From assembly GCA_033764725.1 (NCBI GenBank), contig JANRIR010000051.1, positions 124,001 through 188,000 of the forward strand: DNA of 64,000 nt, written 5' to 3'. Shown piece after piece: positions 1 through 8,706 of the stretch (the stretch's first letter is position 1; each line of letters starts with the position of its first letter). The notes under the pieces were generated by a model. The model was given only the letters and a program-made list of their open reading frames with translations. It searched no databases and was not told the DNA's origin. This stretch comes from RI-43 sp033764725. Lineage in GTDB: Bacteria > Pseudomonadota > Alphaproteobacteria > Caulobacterales > Aquidulcibacteraceae. The position numbers and the translations under genes are program-made.

Positions 1-919
1 TTTCGACGTCGAAGGTTTCGCCGGCGCGCACGGCGCCGGTGTCCAGCGCCATCGCCAGCGTAAACGGCTTCAGCGTCGAGCCCATTTCGAACAGGGCGCC
101 CGCGGCGCGGTTCAGACGCGCCTCGGGCGGCGCGCGCGCGGGGCGATTGGGATCCATCGCCGGCCACGATGCGAGCGCCAAGGTCTCGCCGGTGCGGCCG
201 TCGAGCACGATTGCCGCCGCCCCCGCTGCGCGTAGCCGGGTCGCTGCGTCGGACAATTCCTGCTCCACCGCGTGCTGGATGCGGACGTCTAGGCTCAGGC
301 GCACGATGCGCCCCGCGCTGCCTGCGGCGCGGATTTGCGCGTCGAGGCCGCGCTCGATCCCGGCCAGCGCGCGCATGTCGCGATCGGCGTAGCCGAGGAT
401 GTGGCCGGCCAGCGTCTCATGCGGATAGACCCGACGCTCCTCCGCCTCGAAGCCGATGCCGGCGAGGCCAAGCTCCATCACCGCATCGCGCTGCGGCGGC
501 GTCAGCCCGCGGCGCAGATACACCACCGTGCGGCCGGTCTCGCCAAGGCGGCGCAGCAGCGTGGCCTCGTCCAAGTCCGGAAAGAGCGTGCGCAGGCGCC
601 GCGCGGTCTCCGGCGGATTCCACACCCGCGCCGGCGTCGCGGTCAGCGCAAAGCCGATCAGATTGGTCGCGAGCAGTTCGCCGTTGCGGTCAACGAGGTC
701 GCCGCGCGCGACGATCGCGGGGCTGGGCTGGGCCGCGGCCGCCTGCGCCCCGACGGGATCGCCGCTCACCGCCAATTGAACCGCCCGGCCCGCCAACAGC
801 AGGAACGCGACGCCGAAGCACAGCGCCATCACGCGCACGCCGCCGCGCGCCGGCGCCGCCTCGATCACGGGCTCTGCGGGGTCGAACGGCGCATCCTCGA
901 CGCCGCGAACCGGTTTCAT
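1..919 (-). CDS. ftsI: Peptidoglycan D,D-transpeptidase FtsI (PBP3), 3' end outside window
   Basis: This is the septal class B penicillin-binding protein that cross-links peptidoglycan at the division site. The visible 306 codons hold a short cytoplasmic tail, one membrane helix at about residues 29-47, the non-catalytic pedestal domain (VARGDLVDRNGELLA near residue 70) and the catalytic SxxK motif GSTLKPF with Ser281 and Lys284. The rest of the transpeptidase domain runs off the left edge. The ATG overlaps the stop of ftsL by 4 nt (ATGA), which fixes the start and implies translational coupling in the dcw operon. Confidence 0.95.
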   Translation of the reverse strand, partial: MKPVRGVEDAPFDPAEPVIEAAPARGGVRVMALCFGVAFLLLAGRAVQLAVSGDPVGAQAAAAQPSPAIVARGDLVDRNGELLATNLIGFALTATPARVWNPPETARRLRTLFPDLDEATLLRRLGETGRTVVYLRRGLTPPQRDAVMELGLAGIGFEAEERRVYPHETLAGHILGYADRDMRALAGIERGLDAQIRAAGSAGRIVRLSLDVRIQHAVEQELSDAATRLRAAGAAAIVLDGRTGETLALASWPAMDPNRPARAPPEARLNRAAGALFEMGSTLKPFTLAMALDTGAVRAGETFDVE

Positions 920-1209
920 TCGACGGGCTCCGGCGCCGGCAGGGTCTCATCGAGCGTCGACAGCGGCTGCACGGCTGCGCCGGGCGCAAGGCCGAGTTGC
1001 GCCTTGGCCAGCGCCTCGACCCGCGCCGGCGATTCCAGGTGCGCGACCTCGGCGCGCAGCGCGCGCACGTCTTGGCGGGCGCCGGCGACGTCCTCGCGCA
1101 GGCTCTCGATGCGCGCGCGCGCGGCGGCGGCGTCTGTCTTGGCTTTGTACAAGCCCCCCGCGAGCAGCAGGATCACGACCAGGGCGATGACGGGAAATGC
1201 GCGCCTCAT
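916..1209 (-). CDS. ftsL: Cell division protein FtsL
   Basis: This small bitopic divisome protein of 97 residues would bridge FtsB/FtsQ and FtsI. It has a short basic N-terminus (MRRAF), one membrane helix at about residues 5-20 (VIALVVILLLAGGLY), then a periplasmic alanine/arginine/glutamate-rich coiled coil (about residues 25-65). FtsL sequences diverge widely, so the name rests on size, topology and its place between rsmH and ftsI. The ATG at 1209 overlaps the rsmH stop by 4 nt. An in-frame ATG five codons upstream (1224) is possible but would overlap rsmH more. Confidence 0.85.
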   Translation of the reverse strand: MRRAFPVIALVVILLLAGGLYKAKTDAAAARARIESLREDVAGARQDVRALRAEVAHLESPARVEALAKAQLGLAPGAAVQPLSTLDETLPAPEPVE

Positions 1210-2204
1210 CGCAAACGCCTCCATTCCTCTTCGGCCTTGGGCGGCAAGGTCGGTGCGGCCATCGGCGGCCAGGCCGGCGCCGCGGTGCGAATCGCCCATC
1301 TGAGACTGGCTGATCGCGCTCGCGGATTGGCGATTATTTCGTCTTCGCGCGGCGCGGCGGTCTTGCGGTTGTGCAGAACGAAGCTGGGCGCGGGGGCGTC
1401 GGGCGCATCGGGGGCGTGACGCGAGGCGGTCGCGCGCAGGCCGGCGCGCTCGAACAGGAACGTCTTGACCAGGCGATCCTCCAGCGAATGGAACGCCACG
1501 ACGATCAGGCGTCCGTCCGGCTTGAGGATGCGTTCGGCGCCGTTGAGCGCGCGCGTCAGCTCGCCCAGTTCGTCATTCACCAGCATGCGCAGCGCCTGGA
1601 ACGTCTTGGTGGCGGGATGGGTGCGTGCGCCCTTGCGGCTGCCGACGGCGCGCTCGACCAAAGCGGCGAGCGCGTGCGTGGCGCCGATGGGCGCTGCGGC
1701 GCGGGCCTGGACGATGGTGCGCGCGATGCGCCGGCTGTCGTCGTCTTCGCCCAGCGCGTAGATGATGTCCGCGAGCGTGCGCTCGCTCAGCCGGTTGACG
1801 GCGTCCGCCGCCGACAGCCCCGCCTTCTCCATGCGCATGTCGAGCGGGCCGTCCTGCTGGAACGAAAATCCCCGCGCGGCCTCGTCGATCTGAAACGACG
1901 ACACCCCGACATCGAGCATCACGGCGTCGACGGGCGCAGCGATCAGCGACTCCAGATCGCCGAAGCGGCCTTGCAGCAGCGTCAGCCGCGGCGCGTAGGC
2001 GGCGGCGAGATCTGCGCCGCGGGCGAGCGCGTCGGGGTCGCGGTCGATGGCGATGACGCGGCAGTCGGCGGCGTCGAGCGCGGCGCGGGTATAGCCGCCG
2101 CCGCCGAACGTGGCGTCGACATAGGTCTCGCCGGCCGCCGGCTGCAGCGCGGCCAGAACCTCGCGCAGCATGACCGGCGCATGTCCTGCGGGCGCCGGGC
2201 TCAC
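1206..2204 (-). CDS. rsmH: 16S rRNA (cytosine(1402)-N4)-methyltransferase RsmH
   Basis: This enzyme uses S-adenosylmethionine to methylate N4 of C1402 in 16S rRNA. The 332-residue product has the RsmH signature near the N-terminus (GHAPVMLREVL), the SAM-binding loop VDATFGGGGYT around residues 30-40, the acidic strand AIDRDPDAL, and the family core GPLDMRM and RTHPATKTFQALR further on. The GTG start at 2204 overlaps the mraZ stop in a GTGA arrangement. A longer frame opens upstream but would lie inside mraZ. The last residues overlap ftsL by 4 nt. Confidence 0.95.
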   Translation of the reverse strand: MSPAPAGHAPVMLREVLAALQPAAGETYVDATFGGGGYTRAALDAADCRVIAIDRDPDALARGADLAAAYAPRLTLLQGRFGDLESLIAAPVDAVMLDVGVSSFQIDEAARGFSFQQDGPLDMRMEKAGLSAADAVNRLSERTLADIIYALGEDDDSRRIARTIVQARAAAPIGATHALAALVERAVGSRKGARTHPATKTFQALRMLVNDELGELTRALNGAERILKPDGRLIVVAFHSLEDRLVKTFLFERAGLRATASRHAPDAPDAPAPSFVLHNRKTAAPREDEIIANPRARSASLRWAIRTAAPAWPPMAAPTLPPKAEEEWRRLR

Positions 2205-2647
2205 GGGCCGCCCCCCAGCGTCTTCAGGCTGGTGATCCCGGCGGCGAGGTCGCGCGCCTTGGCCGCCCACGCCGCCTCCTGCGCTGGCGACCACAGCTCG
2301 AACCGGTCGCGCACGCCGACGAACACCGCCTCTTCGGTCAGCGCAAACGCGGCGCGCAGCGGCTCGGGCAAAGTGATCCGGCCGGCCGCATCGAAATTCA
2401 GAAATTGCGCCTCGCCGAAATACAGCCGCTCCAGCGCCGCGCGGCGCGGGTCGAGCGGATCGAGCGTCTCGAGCGCGGCGGCGCGCTTGGCGAGAAAATC
2501 GGCCCCCGCGCCCTCCAGGCAGGCGAGGTGCTGGCTGGGAAACAGATAGACGCCCTCGGCGCCGGCCAGGCAGGCGCGCAGCGGCGCCGGGACGCTGACG
2601 CGGCCCTTGGCGTCGATGCCGTTGCGGTAGCGCCCGGTGAAAAACAT
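2201..2647 (-). CDS. mraZ: Division/cell wall cluster transcriptional repressor MraZ
   Basis: MraZ is a DNA-binding protein of the SpoVT/AbrB fold that usually represses its own dcw operon. The 148-residue protein begins with the typical FFTGRYRNGIDAKGRVSVPA segment and repeats the fold in the second half (AGRITLPEPLR), matching the usual two-domain family architecture and length. It is the first gene of the leftward operon mraZ-rsmH-ftsL-ftsI. A regular array of TGGGN pentamers lies 45-90 nt upstream and is the likely autoregulatory site. Confidence 0.95.
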   Translation of the reverse strand: MFFTGRYRNGIDAKGRVSVPAPLRACLAGAEGVYLFPSQHLACLEGAGADFLAKRAAALETLDPLDPRRAALERLYFGEAQFLNFDAAGRITLPEPLRAAFALTEEAVFVGVRDRFELWSPAQEAAWAAKARDLAAGITSLKTLGGGP

Positions 2648-2691
2648 CGCCAGCCTCGCCCGCGCGCAGGCCTGCGCTGCTGCGCTGCGGA

Positions 2692-2736
2692 TGGGCGACT
2701 ATGGACTGAAATGGGATTGAATGGGAAGTGGTGGGA
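2692..2736. promoter_or_regulatory. MraZ-box array (TGGGN repeats, 10-bp period)
   Basis: On the + strand TGGGC starts at 2692, TGGAC at 2702, and TGGGA at 2712, 2722 and 2732, so five pentamers lie exactly 10 bp apart, four of them perfect TGGGN. MraZ of E. coli is known to bind TGGGN direct repeats separated by 5-nt spacers upstream of mraZ, and this is the same spacing in the mraZ leader. It is inferred to be the operator for the dcw operon. Confidence 0.75.
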
Positions 2737-2885
2737 TCAACAAGTTTTCATGTGTTTTCCTAAGGTTAAGTTAACGTCAACGTTCACCTCTCGCACGAAA
2801 AAGGATCGTATCATGAACATATCGGCGTCACACCGCTGCAGCGGCGCCGGAGGCTCATGAAGCCGCAAAGCCTGCGCTCAGAGAA

Positions 2886-3267
2886 GACGCCAGTCGGCCT
2901 GTAAGCCGGGTTCTGTCTCCCTTGCGGGCGACGACCATTCCTCTGGACCCTGCGTCGCCGCAGGGTTCTCGCGACCAACCCGAGCGCGGCCCGCGGATGG
3001 ACCTCCGGCCGAAGCCGGGCGCGCTCCTATTCGGTCTTGCTCCGGGCGGGGCTTGCCGTGCCGCCTTCCTTACGGTCGGCGCGGTGGGCTCTTACCCCAC
3101 CGTTTCACCCTTACCCCGGAGATCCGGGGCGGTCTGTTCTCTGTGGCGCTATCCCTCGGGTTTCCCCGGGCGGGCGTTACCCGCCGCCTTATCCGCGTGG
3201 AGCCCGGACTTTCCTCGACTGCGCCGTTTCCAGCCCTGCAGCCGCGGTCGTCCAGCCGACTGGCGTG
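2886..3267 (-). ncRNA. rnpB: RNase P RNA, class A
   Basis: This is the catalytic RNA of ribonuclease P, which trims tRNA 5' ends. Read on the minus strand, the 5' region carries the conserved GAGGAAAGTCCGGGCTCC block (complement near 3200-3220) and the 3' region ends with the conserved ACCCGGCTTACAGGCC block (complement near 2897-2913). The ends pair as an 11-bp P1 helix between 2887-2897 and 3256-3266. The length of about 380 nt suits an alphaproteobacterial type A RNA. The exact ends are inferred from P1. Confidence 0.95.
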
Positions 3268-3272
3268 CGCAG

Positions 3273-3278
3273 AGCATA
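3273..3278 (-). promoter_or_regulatory. Possible -10 element of rnpB
   Basis: On the minus strand TATGCT lies about 7 nt upstream of the predicted 5' end of the RNase P P1 helix, where a sigma-70 -10 hexamer would be expected. I see no good -35 hexamer at 17 bp, so this is only a candidate. Confidence 0.35.
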
Positions 3279-3386
3279 GCGCGCGCAGCGGCGCGGCGCG
3301 CGAAAAATGTGATCGACCTCACGTATGGACGCAGCGCCGGCGCCGGCGCAATCCTCGGTTAACCATAAGGCAGGGGGGCGACCGCG

Positions 3387-5990
3387 ATGCACGCAAGGGT
3401 TCGGTCGATCATCGCGGCTGTTTGCTTGGCGTCGGTGGGCGCGGCGGCGGCGCAGAACAATCCAACGCCGGTTGCACCCCGTTCGCCCGGCCTTACGATC
3501 CCATCGCAGCAAGCCAATCCCACGCCACAGGGGCCGAGTGCGCCGCTACCGGGAAATCCTACGCCCCAGGGACGCCCCTCTCCGCCAATCGCAGTCGAGG
3601 CTCCTGCAGGCAATCCGACCCCGGTCGCGCCACGTGGGCCGATTGTGCGCGAACCGCTGAGGCCCGGCGTGGTCGCTCCGGAGGTTCCGCCTCACCTTCG
3701 GCCGATTTCGAGCATGCCCGCGCCGGACTATTTCAGCCGCTACGTCGACGGCGTGGTGCAGCCGCGCTTCACCGCGCCACGCGGCGAAGGACGGCGCACG
3801 GCGCTGCGTCCGCGCGCGCCGCTCGCAAGCCCGCCGCTGGATCTCGACCCTGCGCGCGTCCATCTGCAGCAGATTGTCGTGAAGTTTCGCGACGGCGCGG
3901 GCGTGCGGGTCCGCAATGGCGGACTGGCGCGGGATCCCGCCGCGAGCCCCGATCTCCGCGCTCGACTTTCGCGCGCAGGCGTCGAGGCTGCGCGCGTGGA
4001 CGCCGATCTGGCCTCGGCCAACAGGGTGATCGCAGGCCTTGGCGCGCAAATTGTGAGGCCAGGCGCAGCGATCCCGGCGGCGCCGCTCACCGAGGCCGAA
4101 TTCGACGCTCTGCGCCAACGCGCGGAGGCGCTTTCCGGCCGCGAGATGGCTGATTTGAACAGCGTCGCCTTTGTCTTTCTGCCGGAGCCGAATGCGGAGA
4201 GTGCGCGCATGCTGGTTCCGCGGCTGCAAAGCCTGGACAGCGTCGAGTTCGCCTATGTGCAGCCTCTTCCGACCGGCGCCGCCGACATTCCCCCCACCAC
4301 GACGATTGATCGCACCGGATTGCAGCAAAGCTTTCACGGACCCGCCCCAGCAGGGGTCGACATTCGCTTCGCGCGCAATTTTCCAGGCGGCGCCGGGGAA
4401 GGCGTGCGCGTGATCGATGTCGAAGGCGGCTGGTATATGGATCACGAGGACATGCAGGCCCCGTCACGCGTGATATTCCGCGCCGGCTTGAGCGTGCTGG
4501 AGCCGGATCACGGCACTGCGGTCATTGGGCAGATGTGGGGCGACCTGAATGCGTTCGGCGTCGATGGCATGATCCCAGCGGCGGAAATGGGCTGGTCGTC
4601 CAGCGTCGTGTTTGTCCCCTTCCGCATCGGCTATGACGTCGCCACGGCCATCGTGCTGGCGGGCCGCGCCTTGCGGTCCGGCGATATTGTGCTGATCGAG
4701 CAACAATTTCCTTCCGACGCAGGACCATGCCCCAACGCCGATCCGATACGGTGCCAGCAATGGGGCATGCTGCCGGTGGAAGTGATGCCGTGGGAATTCA
4801 TGGCGATCCAGGCGGTGTCGGCGGCGGGCGTGATCGTCGTGGAGGCCGCAGGAAACGGCCAGCAGCGCGTCGATTCCGTCGCTGGCGGCGACTCCGGCGC
4901 CATTATGGTCGGCGCGCGTAATTCGACAGGCGCGTCGCCGTCCTGGTTCACGAATTTCGGCGCGCGCATCGACGTCAACAGCACCGGAGACAGCATCTCG
5001 ACATTGGGCTATGGCGGCATACCCCGCGGCGCGGCCGATTCAGCGTTGCGCGCCAACGGCGCCGATCCGCTGCAATGGTACACTGATATGTTCGGCGGCA
5101 CGTCCGGCGCGTCGCCCATCGTCGCGTCCGCAGCGGCGCTCATCCAAAGCACCCGCGCCGCCGCTGGGTTATCCAGGCTCTCGCCAGCCGACATGCGCAC
5201 CCTTTTGCGCACGACCGGCACGCCGCAACTCGCCGCGAGCACCGCAACCCTGATCGGAACGACGCCCAATCTCCGCGCCGCCATCGCGACCTATATTCCC
5301 GATCGCGGAACGCTTGCGGTGTCGTCGGCCCCGAGCGGACCGGTGCAACCGGGGCAATCGTTCTCCGTGTTTGTCGAAGCGACAAACACCGGCACGACGA
5401 ATTGGACAGGCGCGCATCGCGTCATCGTGCAAAACAACGCGAGCACGCCGACATGGACTGCGCCGCCCTTGACGCTCGGCTCCGCGAGCGCGCCGATTTC
5501 CGTGCGCGGCGGGCGCGGCGGCCCGTTCACCTTCACTGCGCCGAACGCGCCGGGAACGTACCCATTGTCCTTCGAACTGCGAACCGCCGCGACTGGCGGC
5601 TATGCGTTAGCGACATCGCCGCCGATCCAAATCATCGTGTCTCAGCCGGATGGCAGCTTCGCCAACGCACGCATCGACATCGTTTCCGCGCCGACGCAGG
5701 TGCGCAATGGCGCACCGCCCGCGCCGGTTGTCGTCGCCATCACCAATACCGGCTCGACGCCCATAGCGGCGGGCCAGTATCGGCTGCAGCTCGACCGAAC
5801 CGGACGTTTGAGCCTGCCGACGACGAGCGTCTCCATTCCCTCTGCGATCCCCGTCAGCGGCAGCACGAACGTGACGTTCATGATCGTGTGCGCGCGAAAC
5901 AATGTCGGCTTCAGCGGCTTTTCGGTGCAAGTCATGGGGCCGACCGGCCCGGTCGGCGCCAGCGTCGGGCGCACCCTGCAATGCGTTTAG
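3387..5990 (+). CDS. Secreted subtilisin-family serine protease with proline-rich repeats and C-terminal Ig-like modules
   Basis: This is an 867-residue exported S8 family protease. Residues 1-22 form a signal peptide ending AAAA. Residues about 25-85 contain four NPTP repeats in a Pro-rich stretch, followed by a propeptide-like domain (about 150-310, ending VEFAYVQPLP). The catalytic domain shows Asp344 (VIDVEG), His375 (DHGTAV), the oxyanion Asn in AAGNG near residue 490 and Ser573 (GTSGASP), so the triad is intact. From about 640 to the end are two beta-rich modules, the first like an NBR1-type Ig domain (NTGTTNWTG). The substrate is unknown. It stands alone between rnpB and a convergent amidase gene. 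Confidence 0.85.
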   Translation: MHARVRSIIAAVCLASVGAAAAQNNPTPVAPRSPGLTIPSQQANPTPQGPSAPLPGNPTPQGRPSPPIAVEAPAGNPTPVAPRGPIVREPLRPGVVAPEVPPHLRPISSMPAPDYFSRYVDGVVQPRFTAPRGEGRRTALRPRAPLASPPLDLDPARVHLQQIVVKFRDGAGVRVRNGGLARDPAASPDLRARLSRAGVEAARVDADLASANRVIAGLGAQIVRPGAAIPAAPLTEAEFDALRQRAEALSGREMADLNSVAFVFLPEPNAESARMLVPRLQSLDSVEFAYVQPLPTGAADIPPTTTIDRTGLQQSFHGPAPAGVDIRFARNFPGGAGEGVRVIDVEGGWYMDHEDMQAPSRVIFRAGLSVLEPDHGTAVIGQMWGDLNAFGVDGMIPAAEMGWSSSVVFVPFRIGYDVATAIVLAGRALRSGDIVLIEQQFPSDAGPCPNADPIRCQQWGMLPVEVMPWEFMAIQAVSAAGVIVVEAAGNGQQRVDSVAGGDSGAIMVGARNSTGASPSWFTNFGARIDVNSTGDSISTLGYGGIPRGAADSALRANGADPLQWYTDMFGGTSGASPIVASAAALIQSTRAAAGLSRLSPADMRTLLRTTGTPQLAASTATLIGTTPNLRAAIATYIPDRGTLAVSSAPSGPVQPGQSFSVFVEATNTGTTNWTGAHRVIVQNNASTPTWTAPPLTLGSASAPISVRGGRGGPFTFTAPNAPGTYPLSFELRTAATGGYALATSPPIQIIVSQPDGSFANARIDIVSAPTQVRNGAPPAPVVVAITNTGSTPIAAGQYRLQLDRTGRLSLPTTSVSIPSAIPVSGSTNVTFMIVCARNNVGFSGFSVQVMGPTGPVGASVGRTLQCV

Positions 5991-5993
5991 GCG

Positions 5994-6794
5994 TTACGGC
6001 TTGGCGCCGGTTTGGGCGTTGAGAGCGACGAGCAGCGCGGCGCATTCGGCGTCCCAGAGGCCGTCGACGCGGGCGGGGCGGAAGCGGCTTTGGAAGGCGC
6101 GGACCACCGCGCCGGTGTGGTCGTCGTAGACGCCGGAAACCGGCGCCCCATAGCCGAACGTGGCGAGCGCGCGCTGCAGCGCAGCGACCGGCTCGCCTGC
6201 CGCGCCCGGCTCGGCAAGGATCGCCCCATCCGGCGCCGCAGCCGCGCTCGGCCAGATCGAGACGCCGGCCGCGGCCAGCTTGGCCCAGGGAAACTTCTCG
6301 CCCGGATCAAGCTTCCGCCCCGGGGCGATGTCGGCATGGCCGACGACCGCCGCCGCCGGCAGGCCCCGTCGCGTGAGGATGTCGCCAACGAGCGCGATCA
6401 CCGCGCGGATCTGCGCGTCGGGAAAATCCGGCAAGCCATAATCGTGGCCGCCATTGACGATCTCGATTCCGATCGAGCGGGCATTGACGCTTTCGATGCC
6501 CCGCCACGACGATTGTCCGGCGTGCCAGGCGCGCTTGTCCTCGTCCACCAGGCGGAAGATGCGGCCATCCTCCTCCACCAGATAATGCGCCGAGACGCGG
6601 CCGAGCGCGAAATTCGGATCGATGTCGGGCGCCTGCCAGGGCCCGGGATAGCGCACCGCGATCGGCGCGGGATCGCACAAGCGCGCAAGGGCGGCCTTGC
6701 CCGAGGCCATGCCCGTGTAGTGCAGAACGACGAGCTCGATGGGGCGATCGCGCGCGTCGAAATTCGGCGAAGGATGATCGATCACGCCCAGCAT
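5994..6794 (-). CDS. N-acetylmuramoyl-L-alanine amidase (AmiD-type) with peptidoglycan-binding domain
   Basis: This amidase_2 family enzyme would cleave the bond between muramic acid and the stem peptide, probably in cell-wall recycling. The first 180 residues form the zinc amidase domain, with ligand motifs LHYTG near residue 25 and GHADIAPGRKLDPG near 155-170. The C-terminal 75 residues are a PG_binding_1 repeat (PVAALQRALATFGY and VVRAFQSRFRP). I see no clear signal peptide from the start chosen at 6794 (MLGVIDHPSPNFDAR), so it may be cytosolic, unlike lipoprotein AmiD. A frame extension to 6830 adds only an Arg-rich leader. Confidence 0.85.
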   Translation of the reverse strand: MLGVIDHPSPNFDARDRPIELVVLHYTGMASGKAALARLCDPAPIAVRYPGPWQAPDIDPNFALGRVSAHYLVEEDGRIFRLVDEDKRAWHAGQSSWRGIESVNARSIGIEIVNGGHDYGLPDFPDAQIRAVIALVGDILTRRGLPAAAVVGHADIAPGRKLDPGEKFPWAKLAAAGVSIWPSAAAAPDGAILAEPGAAGEPVAALQRALATFGYGAPVSGVYDDHTGAVVRAFQSRFRPARVDGLWDAECAALLVALNAQTGAKP

Positions 6795-6862
6795 GCGGCG
6801 CACCGTGCCTGCAGCGCGACGCCGGCGCAATCGCGCCGACGTCGCGTCATGCGAAGGCGGCT

Positions 6863-7633
6863 TTACTGCGATAGGCGCGTGCCGCCGGAGACGTCGATCA
6901 CCTGCCCGGTCGTCCAGGCGCCGCCGGGCCCGGCGAGCGCGGCGACCAGCGCGGCGACATCGTCCGGCTGGCCGATGCGTTGCAGGGTTTGCTGCGCGAG
7001 GACATTGCGGCGCGCGTCTTCGCCGGAGACGAACCCCGCGGCCATGTCGGTTTCGATGACGCCGGGCGCAACGGCGTTCACCGTGACGCCGCGTGGACCC
7101 AACTCACCGGCGAGGTAAAGCGTCAAAGCGTCCACCGCGCCCTTTGTCGCCGCGTAAGCGGGGATCGGCGCGAAATAGATGCGGCTTACGGCGCTCGACA
7201 ACAGCAGCACCCGCCCGCCCTCGCGCAGATGCGGCGCCAGCTTCTGCGTCAGGAAAAACGGCGCGCGCACATTGACGGCGAATTGCCGGTCGAACGCCTC
7301 ATGGGTGGTGTTGGCGAGATCGGCGACCGCCGCGACGCCGGCATTGTGCACGAGGATATCAAGATGCGCCTGGCCGGTGCGGGCGCGCGTTTCAGCGAGA
7401 AACGCTTCCGCCACGCTGTCGGCGCCGTGCGTCTGCGCAAGATCGCCCTGCACCGTAAACGCCTTGCCGCCCGCCGCTTCGATGGCGGCGACGACCGCTT
7501 CCGCCGGCGCCTTGCTGGCCGAATAGTGCACGCCGACAAGCGCGCCTTCCCGCGCCAATGTTTTTGCGATCGCTGCGCCGATGCCGCGGCTCGCGCCGGT
7601 CACCAGCGCGACTTTTCCGGTCAATGTGCTCAT
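6863..7633 (-). CDS. SDR-family oxidoreductase
   Basis: This is a classical short-chain dehydrogenase of 256 residues. It has the NAD(P) glycine motif TGASRGIG at about residues 12-19, the NAG strand (VHNAGVA) near 90, and a catalytic Ser-Tyr-Lys set in LSSAVSRIYFAPIPAYAATK near 137-160. The C-terminal VIDVSGGTRLSQ is typical of the family. The substrate cannot be read from the sequence; FabG-like members act on many 3-oxo compounds. The ATG at 7633 follows a GGAGA ribosome-binding site. Confidence 0.85.
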   Translation of the reverse strand: MSTLTGKVALVTGASRGIGAAIAKTLAREGALVGVHYSASKAPAEAVVAAIEAAGGKAFTVQGDLAQTHGADSVAEAFLAETRARTGQAHLDILVHNAGVAAVADLANTTHEAFDRQFAVNVRAPFFLTQKLAPHLREGGRVLLLSSAVSRIYFAPIPAYAATKGAVDALTLYLAGELGPRGVTVNAVAPGVIETDMAAGFVSGEDARRNVLAQQTLQRIGQPDDVAALVAALAGPGGAWTTGQVIDVSGGTRLSQ

Positions 7634-7754
7634 GGGGTGTCTCCGCAGCCGCGATGCGCGGCTGGCCTATGCCCATCTGGCGATGGCAAGCTGGCGTTCA
7701 ACGGCGCTGCGCGACCGAACTTCTGAACGCATGCGGCGAGAAACTAAATCGCGA

Positions 7755-8648
7755 CTATTCGGTCATGCGCTGGGTGATGGTCGGCGCGTCGGGGAATTGG
7801 GTGTTGCGCCGCACCGCCACGATCGCGACGCCGACGAGCGCGATAGCCCCGCCGATGAGCAATTGCGGCCCCAGGCTCTCGCCCAGCAGTACCGCTCCGA
7901 ACACAACGGCCCAGATCGGGGTCATCAGCGTGAGCGGCGCCAGCAGCGTGACCTCGTAGCGCTTCACCAGCGCGTAATACATGCCGTGCCCGAAGATCGA
8001 GACGCAAAACACCGAGAACGCGAGCGCCGCAACGTAGGGCCAGCCCATCGCGACGGTCTCGGCGATCTGGTTCCGCTCGAAGGCCAGCGAAGCCAGCAAG
8101 GGCGGCGGCCAGGACACCAGCGCCACCCAGGCCTGCAATTGGAACACCGGCAGCGGATCCATCCGCTTCATCACCACGCCGCCGATCGAGCCCACAAGCG
8201 CTGCGCCGACCGACAGCACCACGCCGAGCGAGAACGCCAACTCGCTCGGGTCGATCGCGATCACCAGCACGCCGACAAACGCCAACGCCATGCCGACGCC
8301 ACGATAGACGCCCACCTTCTCGCCCAGGAACCACATCGACAGTAGCGTGGTGATCGGCAGGCCGAGCTGCCCCGCCACCGCGACGCTCGAGGCCGTCCCG
8401 TAGCGCAGCGCCAGGAACAGCAGCACGAAATTGAAGCCGCCGATGCACAAGCCCACAAGCGTCACCAGGGCCAGCTGCTTCGGCAACGGACGCAACAGGA
8501 ACGGCGCCAGCACCAGCGCGATGCAGGCGAAGCGAACGAAGGCGTAGAACAGCGGCGGCGAGTCCGCGACGACGGCGCGCGTGAACACGAGGTTCAGCCC
8601 CCAGAAGAGGCAGATCACGAACAAGAGGCCAAAATCGCGCAGCGCCAT
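7755..8648 (-). CDS. EamA/DMT-family membrane transporter
   Basis: This 297-residue protein has about ten hydrophobic helices arranged as two EamA repeats, as in drug/metabolite exporters of the DMT superfamily. The start LLFVICLFWGLNLVFTRAV and the second-repeat opening GSIGGVVMKRMD fit the family. Length is normal. Substrate is unknown; members export amino acids and other small metabolites. The next gene on this strand is the SDR at 6863, about 120 nt downstream, so co-transcription is possible. Confidence 0.85.
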   Translation of the reverse strand: MALRDFGLLFVICLFWGLNLVFTRAVVADSPPLFYAFVRFACIALVLAPFLLRPLPKQLALVTLVGLCIGGFNFVLLFLALRYGTASSVAVAGQLGLPITTLLSMWFLGEKVGVYRGVGMALAFVGVLVIAIDPSELAFSLGVVLSVGAALVGSIGGVVMKRMDPLPVFQLQAWVALVSWPPPLLASLAFERNQIAETVAMGWPYVAALAFSVFCVSIFGHGMYYALVKRYEVTLLAPLTLMTPIWAVVFGAVLLGESLGPQLLIGGAIALVGVAIVAVRRNTQFPDAPTITQRMTE

Positions 8649-8706
8649 ACGCGACCACGCTTAAGGCCCTTACCGTCTTGTCAGCAATGCGGCGACGACG
8701 CCGCGC

